A stretch of 64,000 bases of DNA from positions 1,860,001 through 1,924,000 of the forward strand of contig OZ021722.1 of the NCBI GenBank assembly GCA_963978545.1, read 5' to 3'. Shown here in pieces: positions 22,842 through 32,800 of the stretch. The position numbers and the translations under genes were made by a program. The number at the start of each line of letters is the position of its first letter. Within the stretch, counting starts at the first letter, position 1. The notes beneath the pieces were generated by a model, which had not been told where the DNA came from, did no database searches, and saw only the letters and a list, made by a program, of their open reading frames with translations. This DNA is from Linyphia triangularis. Taxonomy: Eukaryota; Arthropoda; Arachnida; Araneae; Linyphiidae.

Positions 22842-22991
22842 TTCTGCTGAGAAGTACGACCTCCTCCGCCGATGGACTCTCCGGGGAAACTGAAATTTTC
22901 TTCCCACAATTCCCAGCATCCAAGCCTGCAACCAATGATATGCATTTCCACGCCCATTCAGAACAGAAAGGTCATCTTGATTGACAAGCAA
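22842..22991 (-). CDS. Possible first coding exon (tentative)
   Basis: The minus strand is open from ATG at 22991 for 50 codons, ending at a GTAAGA donor (22841-22836). It ends in phase 0, compatible with the 19577-19684 exon 3.1 kb downstream. Two further starts, ATGGGCG at about 22959 in another frame and ATGCTGG in this frame, are also possible. The C-terminal part is very basic (RRVHRRRRSYFSAE). The region overlaps a promoter-like motif and the first tandem unit, so it may be 5' untranslated sequence. Confidence 0.3.
22896..22920 (-). promoter_or_regulatory. ZNF143/THAP11-like promoter motif
   Basis: The minus strand contains GGATGCTGGGAATTGTGGG. The vertebrate-defined ZNF143/THAP11 site is close to GCATGCTGGGAATTGTAGT, and the central ATGCTGGGAATTGT is identical. 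Such sites lie at transcription start regions. Here it sits just upstream of a GTAAGA donor and beside the 172-bp repeats. Whether arthropod factors use it is inference. Confidence 0.4.
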
Positions 22992-23478
22992 TCATAGAAG
23001 CAATTCTGATTGTAATTTTGCATTTTGTGTGTTCTTAATATTTTCCTCTTTACTACTTTAGGCCCAAATGGCGAAATTTGTTTTAATTATCAACATTAAT
23101 TGTTCATTTTGTTCGATTATTATAAGGACATTTTACAGAAAGGTCATCTTGATTGACAAGCAATCATAGAAGCAATTCTGATTGTAATTTTGCATTTTGT
23201 GTGTTCTTAATATTTTCCTCTTTACTACTTTAGGCCCAAATGGCGAAATTTGTTTTAATTATCAACATTAATTGTTCATTTTGTTCGATTATTATAAGGA
23301 CATTTTACAGAAAGGTCATCTTGATTGACAAGCAATCATAGAAGCAATTCTGATTGTAATTTTGCATTTTGTGTGTTCTTAATATTTTCCTCTTTACTAC
23401 TTTAGGCCCAAATGGCGAAATTTGTTTTAATTATCAACATTAATTGTTCATTTTGTTCGATTATTATAAGGACATTTT
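22963..23478. repeat. Three tandem copies of a 172-bp unit, apparently identical
   Basis: ACAGAAAGGTCATCTTGATT recurs at 22963, 23135 and 23307, and its start recurs again at 23479, so the period is exactly 172 bp. Reading the three copies side by side I find no difference. They do not encode an obvious product. Identity this high means a very recent duplication, gene-conversion-like turnover, or an assembly artefact. Confidence 0.9.
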
Positions 23479-23484
23479 ACAGAA

Positions 23485-23989
23485 AAATATGCTACTATAA
23501 TGGGAAGTCAGAGGATAAAAGTAAATAAATTCACGTCTTTTATATTACGATAGATTATTTAACAAACATACGTTAATTGCTCTGGAAAAAAGATTATTTC
23601 ATTAAGTTAAATTTTGTTAAATGTTAAAAAGTAATGGACGTTTTCGAAAGGTTTCTTTCTACTCTGTGTAAAAAGTTTTGAACCAGGGATTTACTGTTTT
23701 GGTACCTTCAGTGATTTAATGGGCCCGGAACTTTTTTGAGAGCTGGTACGGCGTACTACCATTTTTTTTTTTTTTTTTTTTTTTTTTAACTTATTAATAA
23801 TAACTCATAAATTATTATGCGTGTATTGTATTGTTAAAAGTTACGCAAATTAAAAATATTTAGCTTTTTTTGTAAAGTTAATTTTGAAAATATTGTTAAT
23901 TTGCATTGTACAATTAAAAAATCGCAGCTTCAGTTCCACAATCGGAAAACTTGTGTACTGGTAAGATTTTGTTTTATCACTGCAACCCT
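23485..23989. other. AT-rich stretch with poly-T
   Basis: Contains a T run at about 23764-23787. No gene or element end is supported. Confidence 0.5.
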
Positions 23990-24003
23990 GGTTGGTTGGT
24001 TGT

Positions 24004-24172
24004 ATTCAGATTATCTGGCGCCGTCAGCAACACGAGGGCTATAATGCGCCGAAACATTTCGTCATTTAACAAACCAACATACATTTACAAACACCCATGC
24101 CTACACGGGACTCGAACTCGCAACCTAAAGGTCTAGAAGCCAGCACGCTAACCACTATACCGTTTGGTCGGC
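24004..24172 (-). mobile_element. SINE-A copy with 14-bp target duplication
   Basis: The minus-strand head is GCCGACCAAACGGTATAGTGG, with a B-box-like CGAGTTCGAGTCCCG and an AACCAACC tail. CTGCAACCCTGGTT is repeated exactly at 23990-24003 and 24173-24186. This defines a full-length insertion. Confidence 0.9.
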
Positions 24173-24429
24173 CTGCAACCCTGGTTTTGACATATTTTGA
24201 TGCTATTTATTTGCTTCCTTTAGCATGAAATCGTGAAGTGGATTCTGTAAGGATTATCGGCAAACAAAAAGCGTGATATTTAACAGCAAAAGTATCAGTT
24301 GTGATAGAAAAAAATATATACAAATTTGTATTTAGAACATTTTCAAGAAGTAACACTTTATGAGCATAAAAAGTTTTGTCAATTTGAAATTGAAAACACT
24401 TCTACACTCAACCTGAAATCTGCTCATAT

Positions 24430-24545
24430 TTCGGATGCAGATTGCGGTTTGAATCCTGGGCGTAGGCATGGATTTTTTGTTGTGGTTTGGAATCCATGTT
24501 AAGCTGTAGATCCTGGTCTGATTAACAATTTCTGTGCACAAAAAT
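24430..24545 (+). mobile_element. SINE-B fragment
   Basis: Plus-strand GGTTTGAATCCTGGGCGTAGGC is a diverged B-box region, followed by the family body with GGAATCCATGTTAAGCTGTAG. The head is missing or unrecognisable. Confidence 0.6.
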
Positions 24546-24671
24546 TAGTTGTTGAACTGATCAACCACTCGAGATTTGGAGTCGTGTTGTAACTATGAAT
24601 CGGTATAGTAAAGAAAAATAGATTTCAATAAACAACTTTACTTCATTTGGTCACTTTGTCACACAACGACG

Positions 24672-24862
24672 TTTTTTATTATTATTATTATTATTATTAA
24701 TTTTATTTTATTTTTACAATAGTGGATAGTCAGACTAGAACCTTTCTGCTTAGCGTGTATTCTGGAACCACAACAATCGTCCTTGCCCTGTAAAGGATTC
24801 GAACCCGGCACTTTTGGTATGCGAGGGTGGAGCGCTAACCACACAACCGTGTCAGATGGCAT
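24672..24862 (-). mobile_element. tRNA-like SINE fragment beside an (ATT)n microsatellite
   Basis: A run of ATT/TTA repeats (24672-24702) is followed by a minus-strand tRNA-like block with CGGGTTCGAATCCTTTACAGG and GTGGTTAGCGCTCCACCC. The A- and B-box-like motifs are well preserved. The body differs from SINE-A and is closest to SINE-B. Confidence 0.55.
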
Positions 24863-25015
24863 CTTTAGATCGTTACTTAAACTTGATCAGAGAGATTACA
24901 ATGCTATAAAACACATTAACATCTTACCTGTGACGCCCGAACACAATTCGGGTAACGCAAATGCTCCAATTTTGAAATGCCCGACCTGAGTTCGGGCAAA
25001 AGAAAAATCGGTGTA

Positions 25016-25096
25016 TCAATTCCGTGAAGCCTGAACTCAGTTTGGCAGTATGGTCCTCGTGTTGCCCTTGCGCCGTTAAATCTCAACCAACAACCC
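25016..25096 (+). mobile_element. SINE-C tail
   Basis: GGCAGTATGGTCCTCGTGTTG and CCCTTGCGCCGTTAAA precede CAACCAACAACC. Related tails occur reverse-complemented at 22520-22560 and 47145-47175. A C run follows at about 25095. No clear tRNA-like head is attached here. Confidence 0.45.
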
Positions 25097-25099
25097 CCC

Positions 25100-25845
25100 C
25101 CCCCCACTCCCAAGAAAAAAAAAATCAGCAAAAAATTTGAACAGATTCACGGCATTCTGGTGTTTTTATGCTTTTGTCCACGTTTTGGAACACCCTGATT
25201 TAAAAAAAGTGATCTAGAAAAAAAATTTATATCGGTGTGTCTGTGGTCAGTATTACTCCCGAACAAATTGACCTGCGATGTTCAAATTTAGTGTGCGGGT
25301 TGGTGATGGCCATGGGACCTACCATTAAGGTTTTCGTCAAAATCGCGCATGCGCATAATAGCTGCCATTGAAAAAATCATGTTTTTCAATGATTGCTAAA
25401 AAACGGCTCTAACGATTTTAATGAAAATCGCTGTGCTAATGCCTCTTAAGGTGTTCTAAACATCCCCACCTCCGAAATTCCTGTAAATATGCTTTAATGG
25501 CTTAAAAAGTTGAAAAACGAATGCCTTCAACGCAGAGTTCTCTTTCGTTGAGCATACCTGATCAACTGTTGTTTTTTCTTCTCGCCTCAGTTTCACTTAT
25601 AATAAAGGATTATCAAAAAGTACATAGGTACCCAAAATCACTATTTTGGTGAAGTTATCTTTTTTCTTCCTACCATATTTTAAGACCCATACAAGAATCA
25701 TTGCAAAAAACATTGGCCATGTTTTTCTAAATGAATGATAAAAATATAAAAACGGTGAATGACACAAATTGACATCAGTATTATAATGTAATTGAAAGTT
25801 GTGCGATGTTCCACACCCCTAGTTTTTTTGGGTTTTTTTTGCAAC
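25100..25845. repeat. Dispersed repeat trace, no gene
   Basis: The stretch GTGATCTAGAA...TCGGTG...CTCCCGAACAAATTGACCTGCGATNTTC at 25210-25290 recurs in similar form at 57250-57330. The repeat type is not identifiable. Nothing coding is supported. Confidence 0.4.
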
Positions 25846-25849
25846 TTAA

Positions 25850-26134
25850 CACATTCGCTGCCGTTGGCGCTACATCCCATGCCGACGACGCTCTGGGACG
25901 ACGATCGAGTATGATAAGTAAACTGCTTTATTTTTAGTTCGGATTTGGAGGTTGAACGATGAGGTTTTTGAGGCACGTTAGTGAAGCATTATTTTTATAT
26001 TTTTAGTGCTTGTTTTTATTTCCTTTTTTCTGGTTTTACTATTAAAATATAAGGTACGTTTTTAATCATTAAAACACTTTTTTTAAATTCGGCTTCTGAG
26101 GATGGATATATAAATTTTGGTGGCAGCGAATGTG
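25850..26134. mobile_element. piggyBac-like MITE in TTAA
   Basis: The termini are CACATTCGCTGCC and its exact reverse complement, a 13-bp perfect inverted repeat. TTAA flanks both ends (25846-25849, 26135-26138). Duplication of TTAA is the piggyBac hallmark. It is 285 bp and has no transposase. Confidence 0.85.
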
Positions 26135-26278
26135 TTAATTTCGGAAAGTCGGTGAACAATGTTATTTTGCAAAGTGGAAATGCAGCACTACTTACGAAAA
26201 CTCGATTCTGACGATAGACTTCCAGTTATTCCTAATTTTATGTGTGTTTAAGTTTCTGCATTCCGTTGATATCACTAA

Positions 26279-26492
26279 CCCTTTGCACTCGAGGCCTTTT
26301 TTGTGCGGAGGAACCAGCAACTCAAGACGTTTCCCGCAATTTTTGGTTCGGTTCGCGATTACAGATCTACTTCAAAGAAACTAAACACAGTCATTGGCCT
26401 TGCATTGAATTTCCCCATCAAACCTAGTGGTCGTTTCGAGATGCTGCATCCAATCATGTGGTGAGTGAAAGTCACCCGTCGAGTGTAAAGGA
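26279..26492. mobile_element. piggyBac-like MITE, one TTAA mutated
   Basis: The ends are CCCTTTGCACTCGA and the reverse complement of TCCTTTACACTCGA. The flanks are CTAA (26275-26278) and TTAA (26493-26496). CCYTTTRCACTCGA termini and the TTAA-type site fit a piggyBac-related non-autonomous element 214 bp long. Confidence 0.75.
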
Positions 26493-26565
26493 TTAATATT
26501 TTAAGAGGACACACAGTTTCCTAATTCGATATCCAACTTCGCTCTCAAAATGAGGACGAAAACTA

Positions 26566-26757
26566 ATGGTTGGTTGGTTGGCTGGTTTGTACGCTCAATG
26601 GCCTGTTTTTATGCACAATGACAGCTAACCAGGTCGAGGCATACAGCTTAACGTGGATTCCGAGCCACAACGAATATCCATACCTGACCCAGGATTCGAA
26701 TCCGGCACCTTTCGCATGCAAGGCCAGAGCTTTAACCATACAGTCATCAGGTGGGCT
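26566..26757 (-). mobile_element. SINE-B copy (best preserved)
   Basis: The minus strand begins GCCCACCTGATGACTGTATGG, with an anticodon-arm-like CTTGCATGC as in tRNA-Ala(TGC), and a B-box GGATTCGAATCCTGG. The body is ATGGATATTCGTTGTGGCTC and the end is CAAACCAGCC. This copy defines the family: a tRNA-Ala-like head, a body of about 110 bp and an AACCAACC-like 3' end shared with SINE-A. Confidence 0.8.
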
Positions 26758-26918
26758 CGTTTCTACAGGAAAATTATGCAGGGTATTAAATCTTACCGAA
26801 TGGACTGTCATTGGTCAAGAAACAATTTGTCAGTGTACTTATCCTTCAAATCCTAGATTGCAGACTCGAGGAATCGAATCCTTAAAACTCTCAAACTCTA
26901 GTTGAGCATTCAGTGTCT

Positions 26919-27085
26919 GGTTGGTTGTTTTCCGATTATCTGGCGCCGTCAGCAACACGAGGGCTATAATGCGCCGAAACATTCGTCATTAGACAAGCCA
27001 ACATACATTTACCCATGCCTAACACGGGACTCGCAACCACGCGGTCTAGAAGCTAGCACGCTAACCACTCTACCGTTTGGTCGGC
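26919..27085 (-). mobile_element. SINE-A copy with internal deletions
   Basis: The SINE-A head and body are present, but the B-box region has lost about 5 bp (plus strand CGGGACTCGCAACC), and the spacer before the head is shortened. No convincing target duplication is seen. Confidence 0.8.
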
Positions 27086-27089
27086 ACCC

Positions 27090-27828
27090 CAAAACAGTTT
27101 GAGAAAAATTATTGGATAGTATGGAGGTAAGTTCAATATATTCAGTATGATCATGAAAAAAGTGGTGTCTGGAAATTTTGAAAGTGGCGTCCGGAAATCC
27201 ATTTGTCATTTCCATTTCAGCAGACTATTTTAAAAGCTCAAAAGAGATTGGATTGTTTTTATTTATTATTATCACAGATGCATAAGGCTATAAGCAGATA
27301 TTTTCGGTTAGATATCATTACAACTTCTTTTATTTTTATGTTATGCAATAAATGATTAACAAATAAAGCTTAAAGAAAGAAAACCTGCATATATAGTAAA
27401 AGAAACAAAACTATCGAAAATAGCCAAACGTATTCTGAAACTTAATGAACAACAAACTTCCACACGCATGAAAATGCTAATTCTGGGTCTTAAAAATAAT
27501 CGATTCAAAATATCTGTTTTCTAATCATTAAGCACAAACAAAAAATAAATTTCTTAAAAATGCAGTTATGCTTTTACGACTTGACATTGCAGCCTATTGT
27601 TACAACATTGTATAATTATTGTTCTTTGTAAAGCAATTTTTATATCCTTCTGAAGTAGCTGGTTAAGCAATGATAATATTTTTAGAAATAGAGTTAAATT
27701 TACTTAGTATATACAGACACCTAAGAAATTTTTTTTGCATCAGACATATAGAAAATCGTAAACAAAACATTTTGGGGCAAACCACAAGAACCTACGATAA
27801 TTAGAATCGAAGATATAGCCATAGTTTG

Positions 27829-27864
<36 letters not shown>

Positions 27865-28049
27865 GGGAACTGTACATTAAAAAAATCCTACAAAGTATAT
27901 GCATGAAATTGTACATGTACAATTACATAGATAAAAAATTTTATTTGTGTATGAAAAAATCTTGCTAAAGATATATACCTTTCTTATACGAAATGTTATC
28001 TTTTAATTAAACTTTTGCTTCAAAATTAATGTAAATATTCTTCATAAAA
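27090..28049. other. AT-rich stretch with long poly-T
   Basis: A T run of about 31 occupies 27832-27863. No gene is supported. Confidence 0.5.
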
Positions 28050-28051
28050 TA

Positions 28052-29318
28052 CCGTAAAATGGAGTGAATAGGAACAGCGGGGTGAATCGGAACGAAACTT
28101 CATGAAATTACAAAAAAATTATTATTTTACACAAATAAAGCAGTTTTATTAATTATATATATTTTTTTATTTGGCTAACATTTTTGGAATCTTGGAACAT
28201 GTTTTATGGGGTTTTCAACACTGTCCTTTTTTTTTAAAAAAAAGTTTGAAACAGCGTCCTACAATCCAATGAGTTTTAACCTCTCCAAAACTTATCCCGT
28301 AATTAATAACATATACCAGTTATAAACTTAACTAATATATTTTTAGATAAGTATAAACATCCACAACAGCATGCCATACTTAATTTAACTTGGTTTTAAA
28401 AACTTTTTATTTTACGAATTTTTATGTTTTGCCTCGTCTCGATTTTGAGATTTGCGGGGTGAATCGGAACACATGAAAGTGATATTAAAAAGCGGTTTTT
28501 GGCAAAATTATGTTCCACACAAGATTCAACGACTGAAGAAGAGTCTATTTACTCACTTCAAGACAGTAATCAAGATTGCAGTCTTGAATAAATGTCAGAA
28601 GAGGAGTCTAGATTCCGCATGACAGAAAACCCGATTGTTCCAGTGGTTTTTTCCCTAAATGACTTCATTATCCTTAAATTTTATGGAAAAATGTATGAAG
28701 ACTCTATGTGAACAAAGTTTTACACCCACAAGATTATTGCTATATAAGTGTGTTTTACAAAAAGCGCCCATAAACGAAGAGATTTACTGAAACAAATGAG
28801 GATGCTTTTCTCCTTTCTCAAGATATTTTAAGGAATTTGCAGTCATACGGCACGCAAACATAAAGTAGATTAAAAAATATTATTAATTTTAAAGACTATT
28901 TGGATGAGTTGTATCAGAAGAGTTGATAGGCTTTCAAACATATGATTTGTTTTGACAATAATTAACAAACGCAAATTTTATCTGTCATATTAAATGATTT
29001 TTTTATAATAATTTTGTGTTCCTATTAACCACAATGCATTATTACTTGTTTTTAGTCACCCTGTAAACATTTAAATAAGATCAGACATAAATTGTAACAA
29101 GTGTTCCGATTCAACCCTTTCTGCGGGGTGAATCGGAACACCATGAAAAAAGTCAAAATAAATTAAAGTCCTAGTTTTTTAAACATTTTTTGGGTTGATC
29201 CTCAAAGAAGAAGGCAAGACCCAAGTTTCAATATCAAAAATAAGTTCCATAACGATCTAATTATAACCGATTTTTACTTTGAAAGTTGAAAAGTGTTCCG
29301 ATTCACCCCATTTTACGG
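28052..29318 (+). mobile_element. TA-site transposon with CCGTAAAATGG ends and transposase remnant
   Basis: The left end CCGTAAAATGGAGTGAATAG faces the reverse complement of CCGTAAAATGGGGTGAATCG. TA flanks both (28050-28051, 29319-29320). GCGGGGTGAATCGGAACA is repeated internally at about 28456 and 29123. Between 28500 and 28800 are protein-like pieces, including TTEEESIYSLQDSNQD, then a stop, then SLNDFIILKFYGKMYE. The acidic stretch followed by a D-(F/Y)-I-L-KF-GK block resembles the C-terminal part of pogo/CENP-B-type transposases. The element is internally deleted and dead. Confidence 0.7.
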
Positions 29319-29320
29319 TA

Positions 29321-30150
29321 CAGAAAAATAAGTTGAAATATCTCAATGCAGAAATCTCAGTAATTGAAAAATATCAATAGTTAGTGATATCTTTTCTATT
29401 TTGCTACTTTTTGAAATTTTTGGTATGCTTTGTATTTTTAGACAAAAAATATGAACGAAAAACACAATTATTTTGAACGAACACAATTCTGAAGAAGAAA
29501 AAAAGTGCTGTATGCAGCTGTTTTTTCAATCAATCTGACTGAAGTGACGTCACTAATAAGTACATGCGCATGTGTGTTTCTGAACACTAAAAAGAAATGA
29601 ATTTGCAATACGCAGCTGCTATTTTTTAAAACAAAAAGTAAAGGAACATGTTTTTCAAGCTGCAAAGGTTTCATTTCTCACTGTATAAATATCAAATGCA
29701 GGAGTGGTCCCGAGCAGCTTTGTCTGACCGAGAAATGGTGGGAACGGTTTTCCAAAACATTCACTAATGCATTGATTAATTAATGCAGAGCAGATGGTTT
29801 TATATAAACAGTGAAAGGAATCCAAAAAGTTTTTGACGCCAGGAAATTGCCTTTTTTTTCCCCCCTCTCTTCTCTCTAACTTGTGACTTTGTGTAATGAA
29901 AGTTTCTATTTCGAGCACGAAACGTTTTATAGAATCGGCTGTATTTCCACCCTTATGAAGATTTTCTGGATAAACACGGTTGAATTTGAAAACACTCATT
30001 TGCTTATATTAAACTGTTGCCCAGCACTGTCTCAATTCCGAAGAAACTTTCTACTCAGACATAATTAAAGCATAAACGGCAATACAGCAAAAATTAGTTT
30101 TTATGTATAATTAACATTCTTTGTGAAATTAAAGTGCTGTAAAAGTGTAC
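29321..30150. other. Mixed stretch, no gene supported
   Basis: A perfect CRE-type palindrome TGACGTCA occurs near 29545. A 114-codon minus-strand frame at 29655-29999 has balanced composition, but I see no splice support or known motif. It is left uncalled. Confidence 0.4.
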
Positions 30151-30350
30151 TCTGTAGAATCCGCATTCAATAATCTACCAATAGACACAAATTTTATCCA
30201 AATAGGTTCAGTTGATCTTGAATTATAGCCATTCATACATACAGACAGACGTTCGGTTGGTTGGTTTCAGATAATTTGGCGCCATCAGCAACACGAGGGC
30301 TATAATGCGCCGAAACATTCGTCATTGACAGACGTTCGGTTTTATATATA
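30150..30350 (+). mobile_element. Retroelement 3'-end-like sequence (ACAGACAGAC type)
   Basis: TTTTATCCAAATAGGTTCAG, then ACATACAGACAGACGTTCGG and TTTATATATAATATAT, follow the pattern common at the ends of RTE-like or related arthropod retroelements. A similar ending lies at 53110-53180. A truncated SINE-A copy interrupts it at 30259. The class assignment is from memory and tentative. Confidence 0.4.
30259..30326 (-). mobile_element. 5'-truncated SINE-A copy, exact 15-bp target duplication
   Basis: Only the tail half of SINE-A is present, in minus orientation. GACAGACGTTCGGTT is repeated exactly at 30244-30258 and 30327-30341. 5' truncation with a perfect duplication shows target-primed reverse transcription of this family by a LINE machinery. 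Confidence 0.9.
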
Positions 30351-30648
30351 ATATATTTAATATGTTGAATGTTTTTTAAATAATTGCATTTACACTGCAA
30401 AATTTTCCAAATAAGTGAGTTTCACAAAATTATTAACTTAACCTAACTCACATTAAAATGGAAGTTTATTATTTTTTTTACGAACAATTTCTCAAAAATA
30501 TATGTATAAAAAAACTACTCTCATAATTTTTTATTTTCCATTTGATAGTAAAACGAGTTAGAAACATACAAATTTCTGTATATTTGTAAATATTTCGTAG
30601 TACTAATTATGTGAAAAGGAAAATTTATGTACATTTCGCATAAGGCAG

Positions 30649-30972
30649 TGTAAGAGTTTGTCTTCACTTCGTTTTCCTGCAATGCGTCTCTTAATGCTTG
30701 AAAACGAGTTTTACAGAGATAATGATGGAAAACGAGTTTTACAAGGAGAAGGCCATTTAACATTATGGTTAATGGCAATCTCGCCAAGTTGGAGACGGTT
30801 TTGGCGACTAATTTTGGTCGCCAAATTTGGAGAGAAATCGTCAAATGTCGCTAAACTTGGCGACCATTTGGAGATATTTTCGGTCCCCATATACCTGTAT
30901 AGGGCATTTTGACTGTGATCTGGAAAATTCTCCAAATTTCTATCTCTAGAAGATTCGCCTCCCTATATAAGG
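30649..30972 (+). promoter_or_regulatory. Left part of an LTR-like promoter ending at a TATA box
   Basis: TGTAAGA at 30649 starts a segment ending CCCTATATAAGG at 30972, where a SINE-A copy is inserted. Sequence resumes at 39247 with CCCTATATAAGG, continues through AATAAA at 39493-39498, and ends TCTTACA at 39508-39514. With the inserts removed, this gives ~580 bp with TGTAAGA...TCTTACA inverted ends, TATA box and polyadenylation signal, as in an LTR. No 5-bp duplication or second LTR is seen. An ordinary polymerase II promoter is the alternative. Confidence 0.4.
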
Positions 30973-31162
30973 GCCGATTAAACGGTATAGTATAACGGTA
31001 TAGCGTACTAGCTTCTAGACCACGAGGTTGCGGGTTCGAGTCCCGTGTAAGGCATGGATGTTTGTAAATGTATGTTGGCTTGTCAAATGACGAATGTTTC
31101 GGCGCTTTATAGCCCTCGTGTTGCTGGCGGTGCCAAATAATCTGAAAACAACCAACCAACCC
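30973..31162 (+). mobile_element. SINE-A copy interrupted by the 8-kb foldback element
   Basis: The head is diverged (GCCGATTAAACGGTATAG, with a partly duplicated A-box region), but GCGGGTTCGAGTCCCGTGT and the rest of the family body are clear. Its own target duplication CCCTATATAAGG is at 30961-30972 and, far away, at 39247-39258. The 8-kb element landed in its AACCAACC tail and carries the remaining tail bases to 39239-39249. Confidence 0.85.
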
Positions 31163-31165
31163 GGG

Positions 31166-31275
31166 ATCCGGACAACTCATCCCCCGGACAACTCGACCCC
31201 GGTCATCTCGACCCCGGACATCTCATCCCCCGGACAACTCACCACAGGACATCTCGCCACCGGACAAGTCACCCC
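31166..31275 (+). repeat. Left terminal minisatellite of the foldback element (7 units)
   Basis: Seven ~14-17-bp units follow CGGACA(A/T)CTC plus a short variable spacer such as ATCCCC, GACCC or GCCAC. The right end has the same number in inverted orientation. Terminal arrays like this are typical transposase-binding platforms, which is inference here. Confidence 0.85.
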
Positions 31276-31459
31276 CAAAGAAAGGGGGGGAACGTTAGGG
31301 AGGTGCATAGTTGAATAGTGGAACTTGCGTACATATTTAAGAAGGCACAACCACAACATAGTAGATGCCTTGCCCCGACTCCCCACCACCACTGTTGATG
31401 TCGAAAATATATAGACACTTCGTACATTTGGTACGGGAAGATTGATGCATGTGTAAGAT

Positions 31460-32740
31460 GAATGTCAGGCACGGATCTAGAGATATATATTGGGGAGGAG
31501 AAGGGGGGGGGGGGGCGTATTGCTTATATGTGAGGAAGGTTTTTATTAATATTTTTAATAACTAATGGAGTATGGTCTAATAAATATGGAATTATTATAT
31601 TTCGGGGATTTTTTTTTTGACGTAGATGAAGACATTTTATAGAATCGAGAATATATAGACATGAGTGAGTTATAACATTTCGTAAATCTGATATGATGCA
31701 AAGCAAGTTGATGTATGTGTAAGACGATTGTCAGGCGCGGATCTAGAGATATATAGTAGGTGAGGGGTGCGTATTGCGTACATATGGGGTAAGTTTTTAT
31801 TAATATTTTTTATTACTAATGAGTAATTAAATTATGGAATTTTTATATTTCGAATTTATTTTCCTTTTTGACGCAGATGAAAAGACATTTTATAGTATCG
31901 AGAATATATAGACGCATCGTATATTAGATATGATAAAGGGTAAGAGTGATGTGTCAGATTACTGTCATGCGTGGATCTAGAGAGGCGAGGGTTCGTATTG
32001 CGTACATATGGTCAAACTTTTTATTAATATCTTTAATAAGTAATAAGTTATTAAAATATGGAATTTTTATATTTCGGATGTTTTTTTTTTTTTTTTTTTT
32101 TTTTTGGAGTAGAGATATTTCTTTTTGACGAAAGAGATTTAATAGTATCGAGAATATATAGACATTTCGAATATAAGACATGATGCAGGGTAAGACTGAT
32201 GTGTCAGATAATTGTCAGGCGCGGATCTAGAGATATATATTAGGAGACGCGGGGATGCGCGTTGTGTACATATGGGTAAAGTTTTTATTAATATCTTTAA
32301 TAAGTAATGAGTTATTAAAATATGGAGTTTTTATACTTCGATTTTATTTTCTTCCCCTTTTTGACGTAGATGAAAGAAAATAGTATCGAGAATATATAAA
32401 CACTTCGTATATATTTGATATGATGCCAGATAAGACTGATGTATGTGTCAGATGATTGTAAGGCGAGGATCTAGAGGTATATTTTAGGAGAGGCGGGTTC
32501 GTGTTGAGTACATGTGTGGAAACTTTTTATTAATATCTTTTATAAGTAATTAGTTATTAAAATATGGAGTTTTTGTATTTCGGAGTTTTTTCCTTCTTTT
32601 TTTTATGTGGATGAAAAGACATTTAATAGTATCGAAAATATATGGACATGAGTTTGTTATGCCACTTCGAATATTTCATATAGACAATACTGATGTATGT
32701 TTAAGATTATGTGCACACTATGACCAGGCAAGAATCTAGG
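31460..32740 (+). repeat. Left-arm tandem array, ~246-bp units
   Basis: The anchor GGATCTAGAGATATAT recurs at about 31475, 31737, 31972, 32221, 32464 and (degenerate) 32710. Each unit also contains TCGAGAATATATAGACA, TTTTTATTAATAT and a GCGTACATATGG-type motif. Confidence 0.85.
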
Positions 32741-32800
32741 GAGGTTTTATTAAAAGGAATATGCGAATTGATCACATGTAGCGTACATTAAAAGTTAAGA

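Noticed and set aside
28500..28800. Intact pogo-like transposase
   Set aside because: Only a C-terminal-like block is visible, with stops. No DDE core or DNA-binding domain fits in the remaining length.
29655..29999. 114-codon minus-strand frame
   Set aside because: Balanced composition, but no recognisable motif, splice sites or conserved pattern. Kept out as unsupported.
30973..31060. tRNA gene candidates at SINE heads (also 41345, 45019, 46800, 60990)
   Set aside because: The A- and B-box motifs are present, but each is followed by the same ~100-bp body and AACCAACC tail with target duplications, so they are SINEs and not tRNA genes.
31460..32740. CRISPR-like regular spacing
   Set aside because: The whole ~246-bp unit repeats with no constant short repeat and unique spacers, and the DNA is eukaryotic.
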